From: Candidatus Saccharicenans subterraneus
GTDB lineage: Bacteria > Acidobacteriota > Aminicenantia > Aminicenantales > Saccharicenantaceae
Reading direction: 5' to 3'
Assembly: GCA_003426165.1 (NCBI GenBank)
Contig: QUAH01000002.1
Span: 186,001-250,000, forward strand
Length of the DNA: 64,000 nt
Every line of letters starts with the position of its first letter. Position 1 is the first letter of the stretch. The notes beneath the pieces are model-generated. The model was not told the DNA's origin. It saw only the letters and a program-made list of their open reading frames with translations, and ran no database searches. The translations under genes were made by a program, and so were the position numbers. Positions 52,857 through 61,229 of the stretch are shown here, in pieces.

Positions 52857-55820
52857 TTACTTCATCTGGGTTCTCCGGGAACCAGGTGGCGTGCCGGCTC
52901 CAGGTCCACCGCTGCTTTTCGGTTTCGGGCATTCCACCCTCACCTGCGGTCCTTCATAGATGGAAACATAACCGGCCATTTCGCCGCCGCTGAGCTTCAT
53001 CACCCAGATTTCATACTCGGAGCCGGGATTTTCTTCGAGCTCGAATGAATTTCCCAGGTCGGTGTTGGTATAGGTCTTCCCGGCCTTCTTGTCGGTGACG
53101 AAAACCAGCGGGGTTTCCTGGGTGTTGACGCTCATGACTGAAACCCGGAGCACGTTGCGCCACCAGGCGTTGGGGGAAGACTTGCTACGGTAGAGGAACT
53201 GCCTGGCGTTAAGGGCAGGCGTTTCCGGAAAATAAAAACCCAGGGTGGTCCGGCCGCCGGCCTTTTCCCGGAAAACTTCATAGTAGACCGCGTACTCGGC
53301 ATCGCCACCCTTGATCTGAAAGCCCGGCACCCAGAACAGGTTGCTTTCGATGAGCGACGAGTTGGCCGCGGTCGGGCCGTAGCCACGCCTGGCAAAATTG
53401 GCGTTAGCTTCGTTGACCGACACCGCTCCCATCAAGTTTCCCGGAGCCCATTCCCCATCCCTGGCGTCGTTATGCCAGTTGCCCGAAGTCTGTTGAATAA
53501 CCACGGTTCTCTGGCCGAGATGGTCGTCCGGGTCAATCAGGGCCATGATCATGTAAAAAAGGTCCACCAGCGACTTTATGATCTTTCCAAAGAAATCAAC
53601 CAGCAGGGGCACAACGGTTATTATTTTGAAGAGGTTGACCAGGCCGGTGTTCACGTCTCCGGCCGAGAAGGCGTTGACCATGTCGGAAAAGGCCGGCCCC
53701 ACAATGGCCAGCCCCAGGATCACCGCCCCGACTACGGTTGACCCGCCTCCAATCATGGCCAGGGTCTGCATAAGGTCGCCGCCGGAGAACAGGAAATAAA
53801 TCAGGTACCAGCTAACATCAAAGGCCCGGCCTGAATACAGGTTAAAAAGCAACTGCTGGAAATCGGCCAAGCTCAGGTTGCCGGTGAAAATCTGGTCGAG
53901 TAACTGCATGGCCCCGGAGGAACTTATTCCGCTGGAGCTGAGGACGGCATCGGCAATGTAAGCCTGAACCTGGCTGATAACGGCCGCCTTGATATCGTCC
54001 TGAACCCTCAACATTATGTCCAGTGCCGCGTTTCTCAAACCATCGGCCACCGAGCCCTTGCTGTAATCCTCTTCCCAGAGATCGATGGTGAAGGAGGCCG
54101 GGCTGTTAAAGGTCAGGTAATCAAAGATTATCCGGTCATCCCCTTTAAGCCCGTGGTCGGTATTTTTCTTGACGCCGCCATAAGTCCGGGTGACATAGGA
54201 ATCGGTCCGGTTAAGGCAGCCATCTTTAAGGTGCTTGAAATAATTGGTATCGCCCGGGTCAAATTGTGGCAGGTTGGTCAGGATGCCGAAGTAGGGCTCG
54301 TCGTTGCTTTTTTCGTTCTTATCCAGGCAACGGAACCAGTCCAGGGTGACCAGGTACCGGTAATATTCGGTCTCAAATTTTCTGCCATCAATCTGGCGAA
54401 GCGCACCGCCGGGGTCGGCCACGCCCATCAGGTCATGCACCAGGGACCCCCTGGTCAGCCCGTCGGGAATCTGCACCCCGGCCTGCTGCAGCGCCTGCTT
54501 GAGGCTGCCGAGTTCCATCTCGGACGGCCTGGCCGAAAGGCGTGGCACAAGGGCCGAGGCCGCCTGGACCGCCGGCCGGCTGGCCTGAACCTGGGCCCTC
54601 GTCACCCGCTGCTGCCCGGAAAGTTTCTTGAGACCGGCCACTGGAACAACTTTCTGGCCGGCCAGAACCTGTTCCCGCGTAAGGACATATTTCCCCGAAA
54701 ACGATTCCCGGACAACCTGCTTGACCTGGCGTTCCAGGTTGGGGTTGACCTTCTGAACAACTTCTCGCCCGAGCAGCTTCAGGTCCACCCGGTCGCCCTT
54801 TTTCAAGTCCACGTAGGCCGGGTTAAGGTAGCGGGCCTTGAACTCGCGCGGGATCTGTTTGTAGGCGCGAACCGGCCTCTGCAGAAGCCGCGTCAGGTCG
54901 GCTTCGGTCTGGGCTCTTTTATGACCTGAATCCCGGTAAAAATCCCGCAGCAGCCGCTGGTTATCGGCAGCTTCTTCCAGGTACTTGAAGAAAAGCGGCA
55001 CCACTATCCCGCCCAGGAGAGTTTGCTGGCTAATTTTCTGGATCCCTGATTCGATGCTTTTCTGAAGCGGGGACAGGTCTTCCGCGGTTTCAACCGTCTG
55101 GACTGACTGCTTCTCTTCAGTCTTTCGAGCACCCAGCAACTCTTTCAGGCTGGGCTTTTTTGTAGCCAGTCCGGTCTTGGACGAAGCCGATTCAGTCTTA
55201 TAAGCTGGAACCGTCTGGGTGGTGGCCCCGGGCTGGGCCGGGGTAGCCGTGGAAACTGCCTTATCCTGAACGGCAGCCGCCGGCTGACCCGACTGCTGGA
55301 CAATTGAGGAGCCCGCCGGCAGCTGAAACTCAATTTTCCCCGCGGCTGTAACCCCCGGCTGGAAACTGACCAGGCTCAGCTTCCAGCTACTTCCCTTCTG
55401 CAGCAATTCCTGGGTGATGTCAAACTCCAGGGTCAAAGGGCTTCCGCCGTCGTGCCGGGCATAATACTGGGTCTGACCGGGGCCATTTAAGATAAGCGCC
55501 AGTGAACCGGACGTTCCTGTCCAGCTGGCCGTGGTTTTAATCTTGCCTGCTGCCCCGATGTTCAGGCTGAAGGCCGCTTCGCCCGTCCCTGTTATCGAAA
55601 AAGTTAGCGTTTGGCTAACGGTTTTCTGATTCAGGGGAACGACTCTTTTCATCGGCTGAATCTGGGGTGCGGCCGGCCTGGCCTGGAGTGGCAGGTAGAT
55701 GACCTGGAGAAAAAGGAAAACGCAGATTAAAGCCGTTATTTGTCGAAGCCTGTCGGGGAGACTTTTCACGGAAAGAGCTGGCTGCCTATGCCCGTCTGGA
55801 ATAAACCTTCCTTCTGACAT
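52857..55820 (-). CDS. large exported protein of unknown function
   Basis: 987 residues from ATG 55820, where AAGGAGGG lies upstream. A 35-residue basic N-region precedes a hydrophobic segment (ALICVFLFLQVIYLPL), an unusually long signal or anchor. Residues about 60-170 resemble a pre-peptidase/PPC-type beta domain (LALILNGPGQTQYYARHDGG). A proline/threonine linker follows, then a helical, Gln/Lys-rich region (about 225-440). A third part has two long hydrophobic stretches (about 690-760, e.g. GAVILGLAIVGPAFSDM). It ends in a beta domain with LFWVPGFQIKGGDAEYAVYY. No family recognised for the centre. Single gene. Confidence 0.6.
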   Translation of the reverse strand: MSEGRFIPDGHRQPALSVKSLPDRLRQITALICVFLFLQVIYLPLQARPAAPQIQPMKRVVPLNQKTVSQTLTFSITGTGEAAFSLNIGAAGKIKTTASWTGTSGSLALILNGPGQTQYYARHDGGSPLTLEFDITQELLQKGSSWKLSLVSFQPGVTAAGKIEFQLPAGSSIVQQSGQPAAAVQDKAVSTATPAQPGATTQTVPAYKTESASSKTGLATKKPSLKELLGARKTEEKQSVQTVETAEDLSPLQKSIESGIQKISQQTLLGGIVVPLFFKYLEEAADNQRLLRDFYRDSGHKRAQTEADLTRLLQRPVRAYKQIPREFKARYLNPAYVDLKKGDRVDLKLLGREVVQKVNPNLERQVKQVVRESFSGKYVLTREQVLAGQKVVPVAGLKKLSGQQRVTRAQVQASRPAVQAASALVPRLSARPSEMELGSLKQALQQAGVQIPDGLTRGSLVHDLMGVADPGGALRQIDGRKFETEYYRYLVTLDWFRCLDKNEKSNDEPYFGILTNLPQFDPGDTNYFKHLKDGCLNRTDSYVTRTYGGVKKNTDHGLKGDDRIIFDYLTFNSPASFTIDLWEEDYSKGSVADGLRNAALDIMLRVQDDIKAAVISQVQAYIADAVLSSSGISSSGAMQLLDQIFTGNLSLADFQQLLFNLYSGRAFDVSWYLIYFLFSGGDLMQTLAMIGGGSTVVGAVILGLAIVGPAFSDMVNAFSAGDVNTGLVNLFKIITVVPLLVDFFGKIIKSLVDLFYMIMALIDPDDHLGQRTVVIQQTSGNWHNDARDGEWAPGNLMGAVSVNEANANFARRGYGPTAANSSLIESNLFWVPGFQIKGGDAEYAVYYEVFREKAGGRTTLGFYFPETPALNARQFLYRSKSSPNAWWRNVLRVSVMSVNTQETPLVFVTDKKAGKTYTNTDLGNSFELEENPGSEYEIWVMKLSGGEMAGYVSIYEGPQVRVECPKPKSSGGPGAGTPPGSRRTQMK

Positions 55821-56190
55821 CTTTCCCTCCTTAGAGAAAAACATCATCGCCTTAAGGGGAATAATGGCTGAACGGGTGATTATTTTAGGCTGGTAGGTCT
55901 GGCCGTTATTTTGCCCCTCTAACCGAATTAGAATTCAACCGCACAAGCCTGTCAAGAATAATTTTCTCGCTATGTTTAACAGATACTCACTGGCTTCACG
56001 TCATTCATAGGAAACAGGGGCTGAGATTAATATTAGATAAGAATGAAAACCAAATAGAAAGGCCACTCCTTTAAACGCCAGCACTTTCTTAAAAATAACC
56101 TTGTTTATCAAAAGCGCAAGGCATTCAATACTTCAATCTATTCCTCTGGCCTGTCTACAAACCGCTAACACTCGTCCGAAAAAATTAGAA
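55821..56190. other. intergenic region at the edge of the AT-rich island, no gene seen
   Basis: Between two minus-strand genes. The base composition shifts from GC-rich (left) to AT-rich (right) here. No repeat or insertion-element end recognised. It holds the promoter of the 987-residue protein gene. Confidence 0.4.
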
Positions 56191-57324
56191 CTATTCGGCG
56201 TCTTTGCCGGCATTCCTCGTGGCTTCCTTGATTATGCTTCCAATATCATAGATCAGCAACTTAAAGCCGGTATCAGTCTCAAGCAAGACCGCCACTTTTT
56301 CTCCATGCATTGCAAAAGAACTACCCCGGGGCCTGTTCCTTACACTTATCAGGTAATCCAGATTCCTGACGTTATAAATATCCCAGAAACTCGTCTCTTC
56401 CTTATAATCATAGGCCCGGACCAACAGGATGTCTCCAAAAAGCGAGTATTGATAAACCGTGTCCATATTCCTTTGAACTATCTGGGCCGTTATTCCTGCT
56501 GCCACTGCCTTATTAACCGGAATATTCTTTTTACCGGCCCTTAGTCCATCTATAGTCTCCTTTACAAGAAAAGGCTGTTTATCTTTATACATTGCTATAA
56601 AACCAAAAAACCTGGGCATGTAGAGAAAGCAGTTTCCAGAAAACATCTCAGACAGGAAGTTGTCCTGATAAACCATGTTTTCTTTAGCGTTCTTTTCTAT
56701 GTAGTCACCAAAAGGTCCCTTAAACTTGCCTGATAGATCATAAGCGTAAAATAAAGTTTCCGCGGGGACCAGGGTTTCAATGATAAGTTCGCTTTCATCG
56801 ATGGTAAACATTCTGGGGATATAACCGTTACTCGGTCTTATGGTGTTGATATATTCCCCTGAAGTTGAATAAACTTCAAGGCCTCCTTTCCCCTCATCCA
56901 AGAGGTAAAGTCTGTCCTTGAATATCTTGAAATCCAGTAACCTGGTTATTTCTCCGGGACCCCGGCCGAGTCCTTTCCCTATGACGGAATGATCAATTTT
57001 TTTATAGTCTCCTGAAAACTTTATCTTGTGTATCAAACCGGCCTTAAAATCATAAAAGTACAATAGGCCATTCTGATCAAACTTTACAAAAGTTGGGTGT
57101 AATGGCGGGTTATCAAGTTTGTCCAGGTCAAATTCCGCCAGCAAAGCAGGCTCTGAAGAAGAGAATACCCTCTTGCTCTTCTGTTGCGACTGGATTTCTA
57201 CCGCATCCCAAGGTTTCAATACGCCACCTGTTGTTGTTTTCTCGACAGGAAATAATTTTAGCCGGCCAATTACAAACATGAACAGTGAAACCAGAATTGA
57301 TATGATGATGATTGCTTTCTTCAT
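56191..57324 (-). CDS. exported 6-bladed beta-propeller protein
   Basis: 377 residues, GGGGG five bases before the ATG. Signal peptide or anchor (KKAIIIISILVSLFMFVIG). GKGLGRGPGEITRLLDFKIF carries the GxGPGE motif of the family and is followed by DRLYLLDEGKGGLEVYSTSG. AT-rich like the rest of the right-hand island and paralogous to the propellers at 61640 and 62713. Transcribed away from the ABC operon, from its own promoter at 57352-57381. Function unknown; presumed periplasmic or surface. Confidence 0.82.
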   Translation of the reverse strand: MKKAIIIISILVSLFMFVIGRLKLFPVEKTTTGGVLKPWDAVEIQSQQKSKRVFSSSEPALLAEFDLDKLDNPPLHPTFVKFDQNGLLYFYDFKAGLIHKIKFSGDYKKIDHSVIGKGLGRGPGEITRLLDFKIFKDRLYLLDEGKGGLEVYSTSGEYINTIRPSNGYIPRMFTIDESELIIETLVPAETLFYAYDLSGKFKGPFGDYIEKNAKENMVYQDNFLSEMFSGNCFLYMPRFFGFIAMYKDKQPFLVKETIDGLRAGKKNIPVNKAVAAGITAQIVQRNMDTVYQYSLFGDILLVRAYDYKEETSFWDIYNVRNLDYLISVRNRPRGSSFAMHGEKVAVLLETDTGFKLLIYDIGSIIKEATRNAGKDAE

Positions 57325-57351
57325 AGTTACCCCCTGCTTTTGTATACTTAT

Positions 57352-57381
57352 ATATTAAAAATGATGAAAACAGGTTGTCAA
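57352..57381 (-). promoter_or_regulatory. sigma-70 promoter of the propeller gene starting at 57324
   Basis: On the minus strand a perfect TTGACA (57376-57381) is followed after 18 bases by TAATAT (57352-57357), placing the start site about 20 bases before the ATG. Confidence 0.65.
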
Positions 57382-57529
57382 TTCCGTCTTCTTTTTTTCG
57401 GTGCCGTAGCAACCATAGCCGCCACGATAGAACTGTCAGGAGGCGCAGTCGGCCTCTGCGCTCTGGCTTCAGGAATTGGGCTATCGGTCATATTAATTTG
57501 AGATTGGACGTCCTTCTTTGGTATTGTTT

Positions 57530-57558
57530 TTGGTATGAATTATGTTGCGCAATATAAT
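57530..57558 (+). promoter_or_regulatory. sigma-70 promoter of the ABC exporter operon
   Basis: TTGGTA (57530-57535), 17-base spacer, perfect TATAAT (57553-57558). The expected start near 57565 leaves a leader of about 40 bases before the ATG at 57606. Confidence 0.6.
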
Positions 57559-57605
57559 TCTTAACCATATAATCAGGATATTGAAACTTTAGGGGGACCT
57601 TAAAG

Positions 57606-58409
57606 ATGAAGCCTCACCTATTCTCTGAATATAATGATGTTTGTGATATTACATTCCTAAAAAACATTATAGCCCTAATAGATTCCAGATCAACTAGACA
57701 TTCCAATCGGGCTGTCTACTATATAATTCATTCGGTAATTGCGCTTATCCTGGGGATAGGCTTTTTTGCTGTTCTTTTTGTTGAATCAAAGAACCGGCAG
57801 CATTTCCAGATTACAATCGAGATAATGTTGCTTTTTGTTTTATATATATTAATAATCTCAAACCTGGCCAGATATATTTCGCATGCCGAAATAAGACTTT
57901 GGAAAATAAACCATTTTCCCATCAAAAAAAGAGATATTTATCTTAGCTATCTTTTTTCCGACCTCCTAAGTTTTAGGAATATACCTTCGCTTACAGCTAT
58001 TTTTATTATTACTGCGTTTTTGATAAAAATTTATGGCCTTTTTGCTGTCTTCTCATTGCTATTTCTAATGGTCTATTTTTTTTCTATCATAGTTTGGATA
58101 AGGAATGGTTTATTTATTCTTGAAAGGTTTCTGGTCAAAAAATCCATCAGAGAAAACCTTTATTCGGTGCTTTTAGCAACTGTCATTATTGTTTTTGCCC
58201 TTTCATATATTTTGGATAAATTAGACACAGAGGGGATTATTCTCAGTATTTTTGGCTATATGCCAATGGGGTGGGCAGGAAACGGCATATTTGGCCTTCA
58301 AGAGCGGCTTTATATCCAGGCTCTTCTTAATCTTGCCTGGCTTTGCATCTTTTCCTTCGTCGGTATCAAGGTTGGACTGATATTGGTTAAAAGGTTAAGC
58401 TATGCATGA
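57606..58409 (+). CDS. ABC-2-like exporter membrane subunit
   Basis: 267 residues, GGGGGACC upstream. About six membrane helices (AVYYIIHSVIALILGIGFFA, MLLFVLYILIISNLARYI, LTAIFIITAFLIKIYGLF and others) with a long cytoplasmic N-terminus. No clear Pfam family by eye. It is assigned as a permease because an unmistakable ABC ATPase is the third gene of the same operon. Overlaps the next gene by eight bases. AT-rich. Confidence 0.6.
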   Translation: MKPHLFSEYNDVCDITFLKNIIALIDSRSTRHSNRAVYYIIHSVIALILGIGFFAVLFVESKNRQHFQITIEIMLLFVLYILIISNLARYISHAEIRLWKINHFPIKKRDIYLSYLFSDLLSFRNIPSLTAIFIITAFLIKIYGLFAVFSLLFLMVYFFSIIVWIRNGLFILERFLVKKSIRENLYSVLLATVIIVFALSYILDKLDTEGIILSIFGYMPMGWAGNGIFGLQERLYIQALLNLAWLCIFSFVGIKVGLILVKRLSYA

Positions 58410-59121
58410 TCGGTTTGATTTTAACCCCGATACCATCAAAAAGATATATTTTTTCGAGCTTAAATACGCCTTAAGAGAAAATTCTCTAAAAATATTATTC
58501 CTTTTGCCTATCATCATTATTCTTATGTTTCTCATGGTGGGAGAATTCAAACATTTAGTGTTTGGTATTAATGAATTTTATATCCTTGCAGGAATCTTTA
58601 TTTTTGACTCTGAACTGTTTATAAATCAATTTTCAATAATCAAAGGAGAATTAAGATTCTTCCGATTATTTTCTTCTCCTGTTATTAGCTTGATTATGGC
58701 CAAAAATATCTTCGCCTTTACTTTTGTTTTATTTCAATGCGTTGCAATTAATATCATTCTCCTTATTTTCAACTTAACTCAAATAAACGTTCTTGCAAAA
58801 GCCCTCATTTATTTTGCCATTACCTTTCCGGTATTATCAGGGATAGGCAATATATTATCCATCTTAATGCCCCGTGGTTATATAGAAGGGAGAAAGAGAG
58901 AGATGATTTTATCTTCGATCATTATTCCCCTTATGACTATATTATTATCTTCTGTTCCCTATCGGCTCTTTCAATTATTAGCGGCGGGCCTTCAAACCTG
59001 GCCTAAAATATTTGTTGCTCTTCTATTCATATTATTATCCTTCTCTGCCTATTATGCTTCCTTAATAAAGTGTGCTTATTCGTTAAATAAAAATATCTTT
59101 AGATTGCTGCAAAAATTATGA
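58402..59121 (+). CDS. ABC-2-like exporter membrane subunit
   Basis: 239 residues, beginning inside the end of the previous gene (ATG at 58402). About six hydrophobic helices, e.g. LKILFLLPIIIILMFLMVG and VFLFQCVAINIILLIF-type stretches. Conserved ABC-2 features are weak. Presumed second transmembrane half of the exporter whose ATPase follows seven bases downstream. Function inferred from context. Confidence 0.6.
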   Translation: MHDRFDFNPDTIKKIYFFELKYALRENSLKILFLLPIIIILMFLMVGEFKHLVFGINEFYILAGIFIFDSELFINQFSIIKGELRFFRLFSSPVISLIMAKNIFAFTFVLFQCVAINIILLIFNLTQINVLAKALIYFAITFPVLSGIGNILSILMPRGYIEGRKREMILSSIIIPLMTILLSSVPYRLFQLLAAGLQTWPKIFVALLFILLSFSAYYASLIKCAYSLNKNIFRLLQKL

Positions 59122-59128
59122 GGGAACC

Positions 59129-59893
59129 ATGAATTGTTTGGAGCTTACAAATTTACGGAAGGAATTCAAAGAGATAGTAGCCGTTGATAGCATAAACCTA
59201 AAGATAAGAAAAGGCATATTCTTTGGCTTTCTGGGACCTAATGGAGCTGGAAAAACTACTACTATACTGCTGATCGCAGGCCTATTAAAACCTGATTCGG
59301 GAAGGATCATAATACTCGATCTAGACATTGAAAAAGACGAAACCGAATATAAGCGCCATATCGGAATCGTTCTAGATAGACCGCTATACTTTGAAAAGCT
59401 TACCGGGAAAGAGTATCTGCGCTTCGTGGGGGAAATGTATCGTCTGGATAAGATAATAGTTAAAAAAAGGACCGAAGAATTATTATCCTATCTTGGAATT
59501 GAAGAAAAAAAGGACGACTTAATTGAAACCTACTCCGCCGGAATGAAAAAGAAACTTTCTTTAGGAGCAGCAATAATTCATAACCCGGACTTATTAATAC
59601 TGGATGAGCCATTTGAAGGAATTGATCCAATTTCAGCAAGATCTATAACTAATGTCCTGAAACAAATGGTTTATAAGGGCACGACTGTTTTTATGACTTC
59701 TCATAACCTGGAACTGGTCGAAAAACTTTGTGATGAAGTTGCTATTATCAACAAGGGAAAGCTTATTTTTGAGAGCTCGGCAGAAAAGATTAGAGAAGAG
59801 ATGAAAAACACGGGCCAAGCAAATCTTGAGAATCTTTTTATTGAATTATTGGCCGCAGAAAAAGAAATGCGAAGTTTATCATGGCTGGAGTAA
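59129..59893 (+). CDS. ABC transporter ATP-binding protein
   Basis: 254 residues, GAGGGAACC before the ATG. Walker A GPNGAGKTTT (residues about 36-45), Q-loop region, signature YSAGMKKKLSLG (in place of LSGGQ), Walker B LLILDEPFEGID and switch TSHNLE. The CcmA/NatA/BcrA style of ABC-2 exporters, used for drugs, lipids or peptides. Third gene of the AT-rich exporter operon; a fourth open frame starts seven bases downstream but is truncated. Given the two small exported peptides nearby, peptide export or self-protection is a fair guess. Confidence 0.92.
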   Translation: MNCLELTNLRKEFKEIVAVDSINLKIRKGIFFGFLGPNGAGKTTTILLIAGLLKPDSGRIIILDLDIEKDETEYKRHIGIVLDRPLYFEKLTGKEYLRFVGEMYRLDKIIVKKRTEELLSYLGIEEKKDDLIETYSAGMKKKLSLGAAIIHNPDLLILDEPFEGIDPISARSITNVLKQMVYKGTTVFMTSHNLELVEKLCDEVAIINKGKLIFESSAEKIREEMKNTGQANLENLFIELLAAEKEMRSLSWLE

Positions 59894-59899
59894 GAGATA

Positions 59900-60025
59900 A
59901 TGGATAAAATAAAAAACATTTTTAAGATACTATATTCGCCCTCTGAATTCGCTATGATTAGACATTATCTTTTCATTATCCAGTTCTTCTTCAATCAGGA
60001 AGAACCTATGTTTCTTAAAGTTTGA
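59900..60025 (+). pseudogene. truncated start of a fourth exporter gene
   Basis: ATG 59900 with GGAG at 59887-59890 opens a frame of only 41 codons: MDKIKNIFKILYSPSEFAMI, then RHYLF. The beginning reads like the cytoplasmic start of a further ABC-2 permease, but the frame then runs antisense through the sigma-54 regulator fragment and stops at 60023-60025. The operon therefore appears broken at about 59940-59960 by a rearrangement. Confidence 0.45.
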
Positions 60026-60745
60026 TTCTCTCCAGTAAAAAAATACGCGACTTAGAAGAGCCTCTAATTGCCTTATATTTCCCGGCCAATCATAATCCCA
60101 TAGCAAAGCTATCTCTTCTTCCCTAAAATTGTTTAACCTTTCACTCTTAAACCTACTGCTGTTATCACTCAGGGTGCTCATTTTTATTATCCTTCCCCAG
60201 ACCCCTTCTGCAATTTCTCTAAAATCTTGTGCTCTCTTTCTTAAAGGTGGTATCTCTAAAACATATTTATTGATTCTGAATAACAAATCTGCCCGAAATT
60301 TCCCAGAAGAAACATCATCCCGGAGGTTTCGATTCGTAGCCATAAGAATCCTTACATCAACATTCCTTTCAAAGTTTTCTCCAATTCTCCTTATCGTTTT
60401 TTCTTCAAGAAGACGTAAAAGTTTGGTCTGGCATTCAAGGGAAAGATCTCCAATCTCATCAAGAAAAATTGTTCCTGTACTGGCAGATTCTATTAATCCA
60501 ATCTTATCTTCCCTGGCATCGGTAAAAGATCCTTTTTTGTGGCCAAAAAGCTCAGACTCAAACAGATGGTTGGGAATAGATGGCAAATCGACGGTAATAA
60601 ATGGCTTGAAGTTCCGGGTTGAGCTATTATGTATGGCCTCGGCGAATAATTTCTTCCCTGTTCCTGTTTCTCCAATGATCAGAACATCAACTTCCTGCTT
60701 TGCTAATAGTTTAGCCTTTGCTTTTATTTCCCGTTTGCCTAACCA
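59930..60745 (-). pseudogene. fragment of a sigma-54-dependent activator (AAA+ domain only)
   Basis: The minus-strand frame from 60745 encodes most of a sigma-54 AAA+ domain. Walker A is VLIIGETGTGKKLF and the sigma-54 loop GHKKGSFTDAREDK (GSFTDA variant of GAFTGA). Walker B is GTIFLDEIGD, the arginine finger region FRADLLFRIN, and DYDWPGNIRQLEALL follows. Upstream it is closed by TAA at 60746-60748 with no usable ATG/GTG before the Walker motif. Downstream it stops at 59930 without the FIS-type DNA-binding domain, overlapping the truncated permease. Both ends are lost, so it is probably non-functional. Confidence 0.8.
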
Positions 60746-60757
60746 TTATCTGAATCT

Positions 60758-60785
60758 AATAAGAATTTTCTTATTCTAGTAAGAA
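60758..60785. promoter_or_regulatory. overlapping inverted repeats, probable activator-binding site
   Basis: AATAAGAA-TT-TTCTTATT (60758-60775) is a perfect dyad. Its right arm pairs again with TAAGAA (60768-60773 and 60780-60785). The repeats lie about 65-90 bases upstream of the predicted start of the sigma-54 promoter, the usual place for enhancer-binding activator sites. Confidence 0.55.
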
Positions 60786-60822
60786 AAGGGAGATAACCAC
60801 ACCTCAATTCCGGCTATATCTC

Positions 60823-60838
60823 TGGCATAAGATTTGCT
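60823..60838 (+). promoter_or_regulatory. rpoN-dependent: sigma-54 (-24/-12) promoter of the peptide genes
   Basis: TGGCATAAGATTTGCT matches the consensus TGGCAY-N5-TTGCW, with the GG and GC doublets correctly twelve bases apart. Transcription would start near 60849, 140 bases before the first peptide gene. Confidence 0.75.
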
Positions 60839-60988
60839 ACTGTTACAAATGATGAATCGTTTGAAATCTTATTACTACTATCGGGTTTGATAAGAAGGGT
60901 GATATTATTTTTGACCAGAACATAAAGAGATGAAATAACTTTTGTGATGATGAAACTTATTTCGAAATCAAATAAAAAGGAGATTTTA

Positions 60989-61180
60989 ATGAGTAAAAAG
61001 AGCATTTTGTGTATCATGTTTATGTTGGTATTAGGGCTTCTTTTTTCTATGGTTTTAGCCGGACCTCCTGTCTTACGTGGGCATACGACAAGCATTGACA
61101 TCGGCGGAGGAATTCATGTCATCGCATGTGATTGTACCGCAACTGAAGATCTGGATTGTTCATGTATAATTAAGAATTAG
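60989..61180 (+). CDS. small exported peptide with CxC-x7-CxC C-terminus (first copy)
   Basis: 63 residues, start fixed by AAAAGGAG eight bases upstream. A hydrophobic signal (ILCIMFMLVLGLLFSMVLA) predicts cleavage after residue 24 and a 39-residue mature peptide beginning GPPVLRG. Near its end is CDCTATEDLDCSCI (Cys47, 49, 57, 59). The next gene encodes a peptide of the same length and the same cysteine plan. No family recognised. The four cysteines could bind a metal, form disulphides or be modified. It follows a sigma-54 promoter and precedes two propeller genes. Confidence 0.72.
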   Translation: MSKKSILCIMFMLVLGLLFSMVLAGPPVLRGHTTSIDIGGGIHVIACDCTATEDLDCSCIIKN

Positions 61181-61229
61181 CGTGGCGACCAAAAATAAAG
61201 TCTGGCGATGAATTGTCGAGGGAGGTAAG

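Noticed and set aside
57519-57534. A possible second sigma-54 promoter (TGGTATTGTTTTTGGT) before the exporter operon
   Set aside because: The -12 block lacks the GC doublet, and a good sigma-70 promoter (TTGGTA-17-TATAAT) overlaps it.
61202-61222. TGGCGATGAATTGTCG between the two peptide genes as a sigma-54 promoter
   Set aside because: The -12 element does not fit at the required spacing.
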